64,000 nt of DNA from Oricola indica. GTDB lineage: Bacteria; Pseudomonadota; Alphaproteobacteria; Rhizobiales; Rhizobiaceae. The position numbers and the translations under genes were made by a program. Each line of letters opens with the position of its first letter. Within the stretch, counting starts at the first letter, position 1. Location of the stretch: assembly GCF_019966595.1 (NCBI RefSeq), contig NZ_JAINFJ010000008.1:1-64000 (forward strand), in the 5' to 3' direction. A model generated the notes under the pieces. It was not told the origin of the DNA. It worked only from the letters and a program-made list of their open reading frames with translations, and made no database searches. This document shows positions 17,560 through 27,553 of this stretch, in pieces.

Positions 17560-19617
17560 ATGTATCACGCCATTGTCTTTCTGCCCCTGATCGGTGCGCT
17601 GATCGCAGGCCTTGCCGGGACGTCCATCGGCGCGAAGGCCAGCGAGTATGTGACCTCGGGGATCATGATCTTCGTCGCGCTCCTGTCCTGGATCGCGTTC
17701 TTCTCGGTCGGCCTGTCCGACGAACCGGCCTTCACCATCCAGGTGTTGCGCTGGATCCAGACCGGCGGGCTGGACATCAACTGGGCGTTCCGCATCGACA
17801 CGCTGACTGTCGTGATGCTGGTCGTGGTCAACACCGTGTCCTCGCTCGTGCATGTCTACTCCATCGGCTACATGCACCACGATCCGCACCGGCCGCGCTT
17901 CTTCGCCTATCTGTCGCTGTTCACCTTCGCCATGCTCATGCTGGTGACTTCGGACAACCTCGTGCAGATGTTCTTCGGCTGGGAAGGCGTCGGCCTGGCG
18001 TCCTATCTGCTGATCGGGTTCTGGTACAAGAAACCCTCGGCCAGCGCCGCGGCGATGAAGGCCTTCATCGTCAACCGCGTCGGCGACTTCGGCTTCGCGC
18101 TCGGTATCTTCGGCGTCTTCGTCCTGTTCGGCTCGGTCAATCTCGGTGTCATCTTCGCCAATGCCGCATCCTTCCTGCCGGAAGGCGCGGGGCATGGCGC
18201 AGCCGTTGAAGCGGCCGCCGAGGCGCATGGCGCGATGGACAGCGAGACCGTCCTGACCTTCCTCGGCTACCAGCTCGACAAGGCGCATGCGCTCACCGTC
18301 ATCTGCTTGCTGCTCTTCATGGGCGCGATGGGCAAGTCGGCGCAGTTCCTGCTGCACACCTGGCTGCCTGACGCCATGGAAGGCCCGACGCCGGTTTCCG
18401 CGCTGATCCACGCTGCGACCATGGTGACCGCGGGCGTGTTCATGGTGGCGCGCATGTCGCCGCTGTTCGAACTCAGCCCGACCGCGCTGACCGTCGTGAC
18501 GACCATCGGTGCGATCACCGCCTTCTTCGCCGCCACGGTCGGCCTCGTGCAGAACGACATCAAGCGCGTCATCGCCTATTCAACCTGTTCGCAGCTCGGC
18601 TACATGTTCGTCGCGCTGGGCGTCGGCGCCTACGGGGCAGGGATCTTCCACCTGTTCACGCACGCCTTCTTCAAGGCGCTGCTGTTTCTCGGCGCGGGCT
18701 CGGTCATCCATGCCGTGTCCGACGAGCAGGACATGCGCCGCATGGGCGGCCTGCGCAAGCACATCCCGATGACCTACTGGATGATGATCATCGGCACGCT
18801 GGCGCTGACCGGCGTCGGCATTCCGGGCACGCTGTTCGGCACCGCCGGGTTCTTCTCCAAGGACGCGATCATCGAAAGCGCCTATGTCGGCCACAACGCG
18901 GCCTCGGGCTTCGCCTTCGGCATGCTCGTGATCGCGGCGCTGTTCACCAGCTTCTATTCCTGGCGGCTGATCTTCATGACCTTCCACGGCAAGCCGCGCG
19001 CCTCCGCCGACGTGATGCATCACGTCCACGAGTCGCCGCCGGTCATGCTGATCCCGCTCTACGTGCTCGCCGCCGGCGCGCTTCTGGCCGGCCTCATCTT
19101 CCACGACTTCTTCATCGGCCATGCCGCCGAAGCCGCAGAGCACGTCGAGGGATGGTACAACGAGTTCTGGCGCGGCGCGCTGTTTGCCGGACCGGACAAC
19201 CATATCCTTGCGGAATTCCACAATGTGCCCTGGGCGGTGAAGCTCAGCCCGTTCATCGTGATGCTGCTTGGCCTGGTCACCGCCTGGTACATGTATATCC
19301 GCTCGCCGCAGACGCCGAAGGCGCTCGCCGAGCAGCATGAGGGGCTCTACAAGTTCCTCCTCAACAAGTGGTATTTCGACGAGCTCTACGACTTCCTGTT
19401 CGTCAAGCCGGCCATGCGGCTGGGCACCTTCCTGTGGAAGTGGGGCGACGGCTGGCTGATCGACGGCTTCGGGCCTGACGGCGTCGCTTCGCGCGTTCGC
19501 CAGGTGACCGGTCGTGTCGTGAAGCTGCAGACCGGATACCTCTATCATTATGCGTTCGCGATGCTGATCGGTGTCGCCGCGCTCGTTACGTGGATGATGC
19601 TCGGGGGCAGCGTCTGA
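17560..19617 (+). CDS. nuoL: NADH-quinone oxidoreductase subunit L (antiporter-like)
   Basis: This 685-residue distal proton-pumping subunit has about 16 membrane helices, including the long lateral helix and C-terminal anchor. The antiporter core shows [19 protein letters not shown] (key Glu), [34 protein letters not shown] (Lys and His of the channel) and [19 protein letters not shown]. An extra acidic/Ala-rich loop ([13 protein letters not shown]) at about residue 215 is common in alphaproteobacteria. The stop overlaps the nuoM ATG by one base. Confidence 0.98.
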   Translation: MYHAIVFLPLIGALIAGLAGTSIGAKASEYVTSGIMIFVALLSWIAFFSVGLSDEPAFTIQVLRWIQTGGLDINWAFRIDTLTVVMLVVVNTVSSLVHVYSIGYMHHDPHRPRFFAYLSLFTFAMLMLVTSDNLVQMFFGWEGVGLASYLLIGFWYKKPSASAAAMKAFIVNRVGDFGFALGIFGVFVLFGSVNLGVIFANAASFLPEGAGHGAAVEAAAEAHGAMDSETVLTFLGYQLDKAHALTVICLLLFMGAMGKSAQFLLHTWLPDAMEGPTPVSALIHAATMVTAGVFMVARMSPLFELSPTALTVVTTIGAITAFFAATVGLVQNDIKRVIAYSTCSQLGYMFVALGVGAYGAGIFHLFTHAFFKALLFLGAGSVIHAVSDEQDMRRMGGLRKHIPMTYWMMIIGTLALTGVGIPGTLFGTAGFFSKDAIIESAYVGHNAASGFAFGMLVIAALFTSFYSWRLIFMTFHGKPRASADVMHHVHESPPVMLIPLYVLAAGALLAGLIFHDFFIGHAAEAAEHVEGWYNEFWRGALFAGPDNHILAEFHNVPWAVKLSPFIVMLLGLVTAWYMYIRSPQTPKALAEQHEGLYKFLLNKWYFDELYDFLFVKPAMRLGTFLWKWGDGWLIDGFGPDGVASRVRQVTGRVVKLQTGYLYHYAFAMLIGVAALVTWMMLGGSV

Positions 19618-21137
19618 TGGCCGGAATGCCGATCCTCTCACTGGTTACGTTTCTGCCGCTCGTCGGCGTGCTGATCATCCTGTTCATCAATGACGACAGC
19701 GAGATCGCGCGGCGCAACATCCGCATGGTCGCGCTGCTGACGACGGCCTTCACCTTCGCCATCTCGCTCCTGATCTGGATCGGGTTCGACACGTCTACGG
19801 CGGACTTCCAGTTCGTCGAGAAGGTCGACTGGCTCGACAGCGGTATCTCCTATCACATGGGCGTCGACGGCATTTCTATGCTGTTCGTGATCCTGACGAC
19901 CTTCCTGATGCCGCTTTGCATCCTGGCGAGCTGGGAAGCGGTGCAGAAGCGCGTCAAGGCCTACATGATCGCGTTCCTGATCCTGGAAACGCTGATGGTC
20001 GGCGTGTTCTGCGCGCTCGACATCGTGCTGTTCTACGTCTTCTTCGAAGGCGGCCTGATCCCGATGTACATCATCATCGGCGTGTGGGGCGGAAAGCGGC
20101 GCGTCTACGCCTCGTTCAAGTTCTTCCTCTACACGCTGCTCGGCTCGGTGCTGATGCTGATCGCCATCATGGCGATGTACTGGGACGCGGGAACCACCTC
20201 GATCCCGGAACTGCTGGAGCATGATTTCCCGGCTTCGATGCAGACATGGCTGTGGGTCGCCTTCTTCGCCTCCTTCGCGGTGAAGATGCCGATGTGGCCG
20301 GTGCACACCTGGTTGCCCGACGCCCACGTCGAGGCGCCGACCGCCGGCTCCGTCATCCTGGCGGGCATCCTGTTGAAGCTCGGCGGCTACGGCCTGATCC
20401 GCTTCTCTCTGTCGATGTTCCCGATCGCCTCGGCCGACCTGTCGTGGTTCGTCTTCACGCTCTCGGTGATCGCGATCGTCTACACATCGCTGGTCGCGCT
20501 GATGCAGGAAGACATCAAGAAACTGATCGCCTACTCGTCGGTCGCCCATATGGGCTATGTGACGATGGGTATCTTCGCGGCCAACCACCAGGGTCTCGAC
20601 GGCGCGATCTTCCAGATGCTGTCGCACGGCCTCGTCTCGGGCGCGCTGTTCCTGTGCGTCGGCGTCGTCTACGACCGTATGCACACCCGCGAGATCTCGG
20701 CCTATGGCGGCCTGGTCAACATCATGCCGAAATACGCCGTCGCCTTCATGATCTTCACGATGGCGAATGTCGGCCTGCCGGGCACGTCGGGCTTTGTCGG
20801 CGAGTTCCTGACGCTGATGGGCATGTTCCGGGCCAACACATGGTTCGCGGCCATCGCCACGCTGGGCGTGATCCTGTCTGCGGCCTATGCGCTCTGGCTC
20901 TATCGCCGCGTGATCTTCGGCGTGCTCGAGAAGGAGAGCCTCAAGGCGATGCTCGACCTGTCGACGCGCGAAAAGGCGATCCTCTATCCGCTGATCGCAC
21001 TCACAATTTTCTTCGGTGTCTATCCGATGCCGGTCTTCGATGTCACCGCCGCGTCCGTTGACGCGCTCCTGTCCGACTATTCCGCAGCGCTTGAGGCGGC
21101 ACGTGCCGCCGCGGATGTCGCGATGTCGGTCCATTAA
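19617..21137 (+). CDS. nuoM: NADH-quinone oxidoreductase subunit M (antiporter-like)
   Basis: This 506-residue proton-pumping subunit has about 14 helices. Key sites are [18 protein letters not shown] (Glu), [35 protein letters not shown] (Lys and His) and [17 protein letters not shown]. The start chosen is the ATG at 19617 that overlaps the nuoL stop; an in-frame ATG upstream lies inside nuoL and is unlikely. Confidence 0.98.
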   Translation: MAGMPILSLVTFLPLVGVLIILFINDDSEIARRNIRMVALLTTAFTFAISLLIWIGFDTSTADFQFVEKVDWLDSGISYHMGVDGISMLFVILTTFLMPLCILASWEAVQKRVKAYMIAFLILETLMVGVFCALDIVLFYVFFEGGLIPMYIIIGVWGGKRRVYASFKFFLYTLLGSVLMLIAIMAMYWDAGTTSIPELLEHDFPASMQTWLWVAFFASFAVKMPMWPVHTWLPDAHVEAPTAGSVILAGILLKLGGYGLIRFSLSMFPIASADLSWFVFTLSVIAIVYTSLVALMQEDIKKLIAYSSVAHMGYVTMGIFAANHQGLDGAIFQMLSHGLVSGALFLCVGVVYDRMHTREISAYGGLVNIMPKYAVAFMIFTMANVGLPGTSGFVGEFLTLMGMFRANTWFAAIATLGVILSAAYALWLYRRVIFGVLEKESLKAMLDLSTREKAILYPLIALTIFFGVYPMPVFDVTAASVDALLSDYSAALEAARAAADVAMSVH

Positions 21138-21155
21138 GCGGGGAGCTACAGGTCC

Positions 21156-22601
21156 ATGTCTGCCGAATTGTTGTCCCAGAGCCTGACGCTCGCACTGCCG
21201 GAACTGATCCTGGCGGGCGGTGCGATGGTGCTGCTCATGATCGGCGTGTTCGCGCCGGCCGACCGCGCCAACTCGACCGTCACCGGCCTTGCCGTCGCGG
21301 TGCTGATCGGCGTCCTCGGATGGATGTTGCTGATGGGCGGCCGGGGCGAGGCCTTCGGCGGCGCCTATGTGCAGGACGGTTATGCCGCCTTCATGAAGAC
21401 GCTGACGCTGATCGGCTCCATCGTGGCGCTCGCCATGTCGGTCGGTTTTGCGCGGGCGGAAAAGTTCGACCGCTTCGAGTTCCCCATCCTGATCATGCTG
21501 TCGACGCTCGGCATGATGTTGATGGTCTCCGCCAACAGCCTGCTGACGCTCTATATGGGCCTCGAACTGCAGTCGCTGGCGCTCTACGTCGTCGCCGCCA
21601 TCAACCGCGACAGTGTTCGTTCCACCGAGGCGGGCCTGAAATATTTCGTTCTCGGCGCATTGTCGTCGGGCATGATGCTCTACGGCATTTCGCTGATCTA
21701 CGGCTTCACCGGCCATGTCGAGTTCACCGAGATCGCGGCGGCGTTGACCGGCGCCGACCGGTCCGTCGGCGTGCTGTTCGGCCTCGTCTTCCTGATCACC
21801 GGTCTCGCCTTCAAGATCTCCGCCGTGCCGTTCCACATGTGGACGCCTGACGTCTATGAGGGCGCGCCGACGCCGGTGACGGCCTTCTTCGCCTCCGCGC
21901 CGAAAATGGCGGCGATGGCGATGTTCGTGCGCGTCGTGATCGACGGCTTCGGCCCGGTAACCGCCGACTGGCAGCAAATCATCGTGTTCATTTCGATCGC
22001 CTCCATGATCCTCGGCGCGTTCGCCGCGATCGGTCAGCGCAACATCAAGCGCCTGATGGCCTATTCGTCCATCGGCCATATGGGCTATGCGCTGGTCGGG
22101 CTGTCGGCGGGTACGCTGGTCGGGGTCAAGGGCGTCATCATCTACATGACGATCTACCTGGCCATGACGCTCGGCACCTTCGCCGTCATCCTCGCCATGC
22201 GCCGCAAGGACGACGGCAATGTCGAGAATATCGACGATCTGGCCGGCCTGTCCTCGACCAACCCGGTCATGGCGACCGTGCTGACCATCCTGATGTTCTC
22301 GCTGGCCGGCATTCCGCCGCTCGCAGGCTTCTGGGCGAAATGGTACGTCTTCCTCGCAGCCGTCGAGGCCGGTCTCTACCCGCTCGCCATCATCGGCGTG
22401 CTCGCCTCCGTCGTCGGCGCTTTCTACTATCTGCGCATCATCAAGCTGATTTGGTTCGACGAATCCGTCGGCGGCTTCGTGCCGGCGGCAGGCGAGCTGC
22501 GGCTGGTGATGGGCGCGTCCGGGCTGTTCGTGCTCGGTTACGTGCTGATTGGCGGACCGATCGCGGCCACCGCCGAGACCGCCGCGCGGGCGCTGTTCTG
22601 A
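21156..22601 (+). CDS. nuoN: NADH-quinone oxidoreductase subunit N (antiporter-like)
   Basis: This 481-residue subunit is the third antiporter-like unit of the membrane arm, with about 14 helices. Landmarks are [18 protein letters not shown] (Glu), [38 protein letters not shown] (Lys and His) and [21 protein letters not shown]. It completes the set of 14 nuo genes; birA follows 22 bases on. Confidence 0.98.
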   Translation: MSAELLSQSLTLALPELILAGGAMVLLMIGVFAPADRANSTVTGLAVAVLIGVLGWMLLMGGRGEAFGGAYVQDGYAAFMKTLTLIGSIVALAMSVGFARAEKFDRFEFPILIMLSTLGMMLMVSANSLLTLYMGLELQSLALYVVAAINRDSVRSTEAGLKYFVLGALSSGMMLYGISLIYGFTGHVEFTEIAAALTGADRSVGVLFGLVFLITGLAFKISAVPFHMWTPDVYEGAPTPVTAFFASAPKMAAMAMFVRVVIDGFGPVTADWQQIIVFISIASMILGAFAAIGQRNIKRLMAYSSIGHMGYALVGLSAGTLVGVKGVIIYMTIYLAMTLGTFAVILAMRRKDDGNVENIDDLAGLSSTNPVMATVLTILMFSLAGIPPLAGFWAKWYVFLAAVEAGLYPLAIIGVLASVVGAFYYLRIIKLIWFDESVGGFVPAAGELRLVMGASGLFVLGYVLIGGPIAATAETAARALF

Positions 22602-22623
22602 TCGCGCCGGTCCGGTTCGCCGC

Positions 22624-23430
22624 GTGACGGGGTCGCCGATCGAGGGGCTTGCCGGCTGGCGGCGTCTCGACCTGATGTCCGTCGGCTCCACCAATTCGGA
22701 AGCCATGACGCTGGCCCATGACGGCGATCCGGGACATCTCTGGATCACCGCTGGCGAGCAGCTGTCGGGGCGGGGCCGTCGCGGACGCGGCTGGACGTCG
22801 CCCCCCGGCAATCTCTATGCCTCCGCCCTCATGATCGATCCGGCGCCTCCTGCGGCGCTGTCCTCGCTGCCGCTCGTCGTCGCGGTGGCGGTGCGCGACG
22901 CGATCGCGGCCTGCGGGCTGCCGGAGGGAGCGCAGCTGAAGATCAAGTGGCCGAACGACATCCTGCTCAACGACGCGAAATGCTGCGGCATGCTGCTGGA
23001 AAGCCAGAACCTGCGCGGCGGATCGATTGCGGTCGTGTTCGGGTGCGGCATCAACATCGTCACCTATCCGGACCCGGGGCTCTACAGCGCGACGGCGCTG
23101 AACCGGGAAGGGATCGCGGCGACGCCGGAAACGCTGTTCCTGCATCTCGCGCGGGCCTTCGACGACGCGCTCGCGCTCTGGGATTGCGGCCGCGGCATTG
23201 GCGCGATTCGCGAGAGATGGCTGGCCGATGCGCAGGGAATCGGCGAGGCGATTACAGTCAATCTTGCAAATGAGCGGGTGGAAGGCCTATTTGAAGGCAT
23301 AGACCCGCACGGAATACTGCTTCTTCGCACCGGGAACGGGACACTCCGGCCAATTTCGGCCGGCGATCTTTTCTTCGACACTTCGAATATTGGTGGCGGC
23401 ACCGCGTCCGCACGAGAACAACAAGAATGA
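22624..23430 (+). CDS. birA: Biotin-[acetyl-CoA-carboxylase] ligase
   Basis: This 268-residue enzyme attaches biotin to carboxylases. It has the ligase core SVGSTNSEAM, SGRGRRGRGWTSPPGNLYAS (biotinyl-AMP-binding loop) and IKWPNDILLNDAKCCGMLLE, then a small C-terminal domain. No N-terminal helix-turn-helix is present, so it is the catalytic-only type and not a repressor. The GTG at 22624 is chosen because the codons before it overlap nuoN. Birthplace next to nuoN is common in rhizobia. It overlaps the next gene by four bases. Confidence 0.93.
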   Translation: MTGSPIEGLAGWRRLDLMSVGSTNSEAMTLAHDGDPGHLWITAGEQLSGRGRRGRGWTSPPGNLYASALMIDPAPPAALSSLPLVVAVAVRDAIAACGLPEGAQLKIKWPNDILLNDAKCCGMLLESQNLRGGSIAVVFGCGINIVTYPDPGLYSATALNREGIAATPETLFLHLARAFDDALALWDCGRGIGAIRERWLADAQGIGEAITVNLANERVEGLFEGIDPHGILLLRTGNGTLRPISAGDLFFDTSNIGGGTASAREQQE

Positions 23431-25103
23431 ATATGGACGAATTTGTGTTTGTGCCGCTCGGCGGCGTTGGTGAAATCGGCATGAATCTGGCGATGTACGG
23501 ATTCGGGCCCGCAAAGAAGCGCGAGTGGATCGTCGTCGATTGCGGCGTGACCTTTCCGGGGCCGCATCTGCCGGGGGTTGACCTCGTGCTGCCGGATACG
23601 CGCTTCCTGGAAGCCGAGCGCGACCGGGTGTGCGCGATCGTCATCACCCATGCGCATGAAGACCATTACGGCGCGCTGCTGGCGCTCTATCCGCGCATTT
23701 CGCCCGAAGGCACCGTGCCTGTGCACGCCACCGCCTTCACCGCGGGACTGTTGGAAGCCAAGGCGCAATCCGAGCCGGGCGCGCCGAAGATCGATGTCAC
23801 CGTCTTCGAACCGGGCGATACGCTGACCGCCGGACCGTTTGAGATCGGAACGGTGACGGTGACGCATTCCATTCCCGAACCGGTCTCGCTGGCGATCACG
23901 ACGCCGCTCGGCACCGTGTTGCATACCGGCGACTGGAAGGACGACGAAGACCCGGCGATGGGGCCGAAGACCGACCGCAACGCGTTCGAGAAACTCGGCG
24001 ACAAGGGTGTGCTGGCGCTGATTTGCGATTCCACCAACGCCATGCGCGAAGGCGTTTCGCCCTCCGAGAAGGAAGTGTCCGAGGGCCTGCGCAAGGTCAT
24101 CGAGGCGGCCGAGGGCAGGGTGGCGGTCACCACCTTCTCCTCCAATGTCGGGCGCATTCGCTCCATTGCGGAAGCGGCGCGCGATTGCGGCCGCCAGGTG
24201 CTGCTGCTCGGGCGCTCGATCAAGCGAGTCGTCGATGTGGCGAGCGACCTTGGCTACATGGACGGCCTGCCGCCGTTTCTCGCGGAAGAGGACTTCACCC
24301 ATATCCCGCGTTCGAAGGTGGTCATCATTCTGACCGGGTCGCAGGGCGAGCCGCGCGCCGCGCTGGCGAAGCTCTCGCGCGACGAGATGCGTGACGTGGC
24401 GCTGACGTCCGGCGATACCGTGGTCTATTCCTCGCGCATGATTCCCGGCAACGAGAAGGCGGTGATCGAGACGCAGAATCGGCTGATCGACATGGGGATC
24501 GAGATCATCGAGGACCGTGACGCGCTGGTGCATGTGTCCGGCCATCCCCGCCGCAACGAATTGCGGTCGATGTACAAGTGGACGCGGCCGGCGATCGGCG
24601 TGCCGGTGCATGGCGAGGCGGCGCATTTGTCGGCGCATGCGAAGCTGATGAGCGAATGCGGCATCCGCGACGTCGTGCCCGCGCGCAATGGCGACCTTGT
24701 CCGGCTCGCGCCCGGCGATCCGGAAATCATCGCCGACATTCCGCATGGCGAGATCTACAAGGACGGGCTCTTGATCGGCAGCGGCGACGACCTCGGTGTC
24801 GGCGACCGGCGCAGATTGTCCTTTGCCGGCCATGTCGCGGTCTCAATCGTGTTGAACAAACAGCGTGAACTGGCCGCCGATCCCGACCTCGTCGCGATCG
24901 GGGTGCCGCAGGTGGACGCGCGGGGCGAGGATATCGAAGACCTGATGTTCGACGCCGCCGTCGAAGCTTTCGAGAGCATTCCCCGGGCCCGCCGGCGCGA
25001 CCTCGAACTGGTCGAACGCGCGGTGCATGGCGCGGTCCGCTCCGCGGCGCGCAATGCCTGGGGCAAGAAGCCGCTGGTCAGCGTACTCGTATCGAGCGCC
25101 TGA
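23427..25103 (+). CDS. rnj: Ribonuclease J
   Basis: This 558-residue metallo-beta-lactamase/beta-CASP ribonuclease does 5' exonuclease and endonuclease processing of mRNA and rRNA. The zinc motif THAHEDHYGAL (His75, His77, Asp79, His80), the TGDWKDDEDP loop, DSTNAMREG, the beta-CASP segment TGSQGEPRAALAKL and VSGHPRRNEL are visible. The ATG overlaps the birA stop (ATGA), implying coupled translation. RNase J is widespread in Hyphomicrobiales. Confidence 0.95.
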   Translation: MNMDEFVFVPLGGVGEIGMNLAMYGFGPAKKREWIVVDCGVTFPGPHLPGVDLVLPDTRFLEAERDRVCAIVITHAHEDHYGALLALYPRISPEGTVPVHATAFTAGLLEAKAQSEPGAPKIDVTVFEPGDTLTAGPFEIGTVTVTHSIPEPVSLAITTPLGTVLHTGDWKDDEDPAMGPKTDRNAFEKLGDKGVLALICDSTNAMREGVSPSEKEVSEGLRKVIEAAEGRVAVTTFSSNVGRIRSIAEAARDCGRQVLLLGRSIKRVVDVASDLGYMDGLPPFLAEEDFTHIPRSKVVIILTGSQGEPRAALAKLSRDEMRDVALTSGDTVVYSSRMIPGNEKAVIETQNRLIDMGIEIIEDRDALVHVSGHPRRNELRSMYKWTRPAIGVPVHGEAAHLSAHAKLMSECGIRDVVPARNGDLVRLAPGDPEIIADIPHGEIYKDGLLIGSGDDLGVGDRRRLSFAGHVAVSIVLNKQRELAADPDLVAIGVPQVDARGEDIEDLMFDAAVEAFESIPRARRRDLELVERAVHGAVRSAARNAWGKKPLVSVLVSSA

Positions 25104-25142
25104 TCGGGGTATCAGCCCCGGACCGGATTATTGGAGACTGTC

Positions 25143-25547
25143 ATGCTTGGACGTTTGAACCACGTCGCCATCGCCGTGCCCGATCTGGCCGCGGCGGCCA
25201 ACAAGTACAGCACCGTTCTCGGCGCGACGGTGTCGGAGCCGCAGGCCTTGCCCGAACACGGCGTGACGGTGGTCTTCGTCGAACTGGCCAACACCAAGAC
25301 CGAATTGCTGGAGCCGCTCGGCGAGAATTCGCCGATCGCCGCCTTCCTGGCCAAGAACCCGTCGGGCGGCATTCACCACATGTGCTACGAGGTCGACGAC
25401 ATCCTCGCCGCGCGCGATGCGCTCAAGAGCGACGGCGTACGGGTGCTGGGAGACGGCGAGCCGAAGACCGGCGCGCATGGCAAGCCGGTGCTGTTCCTCC
25501 ACCCCAAGGACTTCGACGGCACGCTGATCGAACTCGAACAGGTATAG
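25143..25547 (+). CDS. mce: Methylmalonyl-CoA epimerase
   Basis: This 134-residue vicinal-oxygen-chelate protein interconverts R- and S-methylmalonyl-CoA in propionate degradation. It has metal ligands in LNHVAIAVPDL (His), GGIHHMCYEVDDI (His) and the C-terminal LIELEQV (Glu). The start is the ATG at 25143 with TTGGAG seven bases ahead; the upstream TTG at 25131 is part of that site and less likely. Confidence 0.94.
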   Translation: MLGRLNHVAIAVPDLAAAANKYSTVLGATVSEPQALPEHGVTVVFVELANTKTELLEPLGENSPIAAFLAKNPSGGIHHMCYEVDDILAARDALKSDGVRVLGDGEPKTGAHGKPVLFLHPKDFDGTLIELEQV

Positions 25548-25556
25548 GCGCCGACC

Positions 25557-25826
25557 GTGAACGTGATTTCCGCCCTCGCAATCTACTTCATCATCTGGTG
25601 GATCGTGCTCTTCATGATGCTGCCGATCGGCGTGCGCAGCCAGGTGGAGGAGAACGACATCACGCTCGGTACGGAACATGGCGCTCCGGCGAAACCGGCG
25701 CTCGGCAAGAAGATGGCGATGACCACAGTCATCTCGCTCGTGATCTTCGGGCTGTTCTATTACGTCACGGCGGTGATGGGATACAGCGTCGACGACCTGC
25801 CGCGGATCGTTCCCGAATTCCGTTGA
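25557..25826 (+). CDS. DUF1467 family membrane protein
   Basis: This 89-residue protein has two transmembrane helices (about 4-24 and 53-76) joined by a cytoplasmic or periplasmic loop with RSQVEENDITLGTEHGAP, the hallmark of the DUF1467 family. A GTG start follows mce by nine bases. It is a small alphaproteobacterial inner-membrane protein of unknown role and probably the last gene of the nuo-birA-rnj-mce transcript. Confidence 0.9.
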   Translation: MNVISALAIYFIIWWIVLFMMLPIGVRSQVEENDITLGTEHGAPAKPALGKKMAMTTVISLVIFGLFYYVTAVMGYSVDDLPRIVPEFR

Positions 25827-25847
25827 TCTGAAGAAAAGCCAAGGCTG

Positions 25848-25883
25848 AAAAAAATTAAGTGGCAGGGTTTGCACCCTGCCACT
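25848..25883 (-). terminator. Intrinsic terminator of the minus-strand small RNA
   Basis: On the minus strand an 11-bp perfect stem (AGTGGCAGGGT/ACCCTGCCACT) closed by a GCAA tetraloop is followed after three bases by seven T residues. On the plus strand no U-run follows the stem, so its orientation is minus, although the stem may also help end the DUF1467 transcript. Confidence 0.85.
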
Positions 25884-26013
25884 CAGAACGGGCCCGATTT
25901 TCATCCGCTGCCGTGGCAGCGTCGCAGCTCGACATGCGAGCGCGGAAAATCCATTCCTCCCAAGACTTTGACCACGTTCGTTAGCCCGGCCGGGTATGCC
26001 CGGTTCGAGCCAG
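25848..26013 (-). ncRNA. Probable trans-acting small RNA between DUF1467 and proS
   Basis: The minus strand carries a promoter-like pair, GTGACA at 26047-26042 and TACGTA at 26024-26019 (spacing 17; good -35, weak -10), a 5' hairpin CCGGG/CCCGG, an open purine-rich segment CTTGGGAGGAATGG near 25963-25951, and a strong terminator at 25883-25848. No protein gene on this strand needs that terminator. From memory the rhizobial alpha-r9 (Smr9C) small RNA family lies beside proS with similar length, so this may be its homologue; I could not verify it. Start is estimated to within a few bases. Confidence 0.6.
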
Positions 26014-26220
26014 CGTCTTACGTAGCAATGCTTTCGCCCCTTGTCACCGAAAAAATTGCATTGGTTATGCGTCGTATTGCCCATGGAGTTTCATCCGGCG
26101 TCAAAACGGCGCGCCACAACCGTTTCAATTTGCGGGCGAAGCGCTTATGAAGGCGGCCGTAATGCCGGAATTGCGCCCGATTCTTGCCTTACCCGAACAC
26201 TTCGATTCTGGAACCAGCCC

Positions 26221-27549
26221 ATGCGTCTGTCGCGTTATTTCCTGCCGCTTCTGAAGGAAAATCCCAAGGAAGCCGAGATCGTTTCCCATCGCCTTATGCT
26301 GCGCGCCGGCATGATCCGCCAGCAGGCTGCCGGCATCTATTCTATGCTGCCACTCGGCAAGAAGGTGCTGGACAAGGTCTGCAACATCATCCGCGAGGAG
26401 CAGAACCGGGCCGGCGCTATCGAGATCCTGATGCCGACCGTCCAACCTGCCGATCTGTGGATCGAGAGCGGACGGTATAATGATTACGGTCAGGAAATGC
26501 TGCGCATACGCGACCGGCATGATCGCGCGATGTTGTTCGGCCCGACCAACGAGGAAATGGTCACCGATATTTTCCGGTCCTATGTGCGCTCCTACAAGGA
26601 CCTTCCGCTCAATCTCTACCACATTCAGTGGAAGTTCCGTGACGAGGTGCGGCCGCGCTTCGGCGTCATGCGCGGGCGCGAGTTCCTGATGAAGGACGCT
26701 TATTCTTTCGATCTCGATTTCGAGGGCGCGCGCGCGGCGTATAACCGCATGTTCGTCGCCTATCTGCGCACCTTCGACCGCTGCGGCCTGAAATCGATCC
26801 CCATGCGCGCAGACACCGGACCGATCGGCGGCGACCTCAGCCACGAGTTCATCGTGCTCGCCGAGACCGGTGAGTCGGAGGTTTTCTGCCACCGCGATTA
26901 TCTGGAGCTGGACGTGCCCGGCGCCAATGTCGATTTCAACGACGACGCGCAGATGGCGTCCATCGTCGAGAAGTGGACGACGCCCTATGCGGCGACCGAC
27001 GAGATGCATGACGAGGCCGAATGGGCGAAGACGCCGGAAGCCGAGCGCCTGTCCGCGCGGGGCATCGAGGTTGGCCATATCTTCCATTTCGGCACGAAAT
27101 ATTCCGAACCGATGGGCGCGGCCGTGACCGGCCCGGATGGCAAGCAGCACAATGTCTCGATGGGCTCCTACGGCATCGGCCCGACGCGCCTTATCGGCGC
27201 CATCATCGAGGCCTCCCATGACGACAATGGAATCATCTGGCCGGAAAGCGTCGCGCCCTTCGGTGCGGCCATCGTCAACATGAAGCCCGGCGATGCCGGT
27301 TGCGACGGCGTGTCCGATCAGGTCTATGCGGCGCTGACCAAAGCCGGGGTCGACCCGCTTCTCGATGACACGGACGACCGGGCCGGAGCCAAATTCGCGG
27401 CGATGGACCTGATCGGGCTGCCCTGGCAGGTGGTCGTCGGCCCGCGCGGCGTCGGCAACGGCGTTGTCGAGGTCAAGAACCGCAAGACCGGCGAGCGCCA
27501 GGAAGTGACGCCCGAAGCAGCCGTCAACATGCTCACAGGCAGAGGCTGA
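26221..27549 (+). CDS. proS: Prolyl-tRNA synthetase
   Basis: This 442-residue class II synthetase charges tRNA-Pro. It shows motif 1 region [23 protein letters not shown], motif 2 in [28 protein letters not shown] and motif 3 in [14 protein letters not shown], then the anticodon-binding domain. It is the short alphaproteobacterial type, which lacks the large INS editing domain. The ATG at 26221 gives the usual length; upstream in-frame codons belong to the intergenic region, where 26024-26220 shows no other gene. lolC follows after four bases. Confidence 0.97.
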   Translation: MRLSRYFLPLLKENPKEAEIVSHRLMLRAGMIRQQAAGIYSMLPLGKKVLDKVCNIIREEQNRAGAIEILMPTVQPADLWIESGRYNDYGQEMLRIRDRHDRAMLFGPTNEEMVTDIFRSYVRSYKDLPLNLYHIQWKFRDEVRPRFGVMRGREFLMKDAYSFDLDFEGARAAYNRMFVAYLRTFDRCGLKSIPMRADTGPIGGDLSHEFIVLAETGESEVFCHRDYLELDVPGANVDFNDDAQMASIVEKWTTPYAATDEMHDEAEWAKTPEAERLSARGIEVGHIFHFGTKYSEPMGAAVTGPDGKQHNVSMGSYGIGPTRLIGAIIEASHDDNGIIWPESVAPFGAAIVNMKPGDAGCDGVSDQVYAALTKAGVDPLLDDTDDRAGAKFAAMDLIGLPWQVVVGPRGVGNGVVEVKNRKTGERQEVTPEAAVNMLTGRG

Positions 27550-27553
27550 CCGC

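Noticed and set aside
19638-22811. Minus-strand open frame of more than 1000 codons opposite nuoM-nuoN
   Set aside because: His/Arg/Asp-rich translation typical of antisense GC-biased frames; both nuo genes on the plus strand are certain.
25858-25883. Plus-strand terminator of the nuo operon
   Set aside because: The stem has no U-run on the plus strand; the U-run is only on the minus strand.
25981-26020. Possible tRNA suggested by a GGTTCGAGCC stretch upstream of proS
   Set aside because: No acceptor, D or anticodon stem can be built around it on either strand; it lies in the predicted small RNA promoter/5' region.
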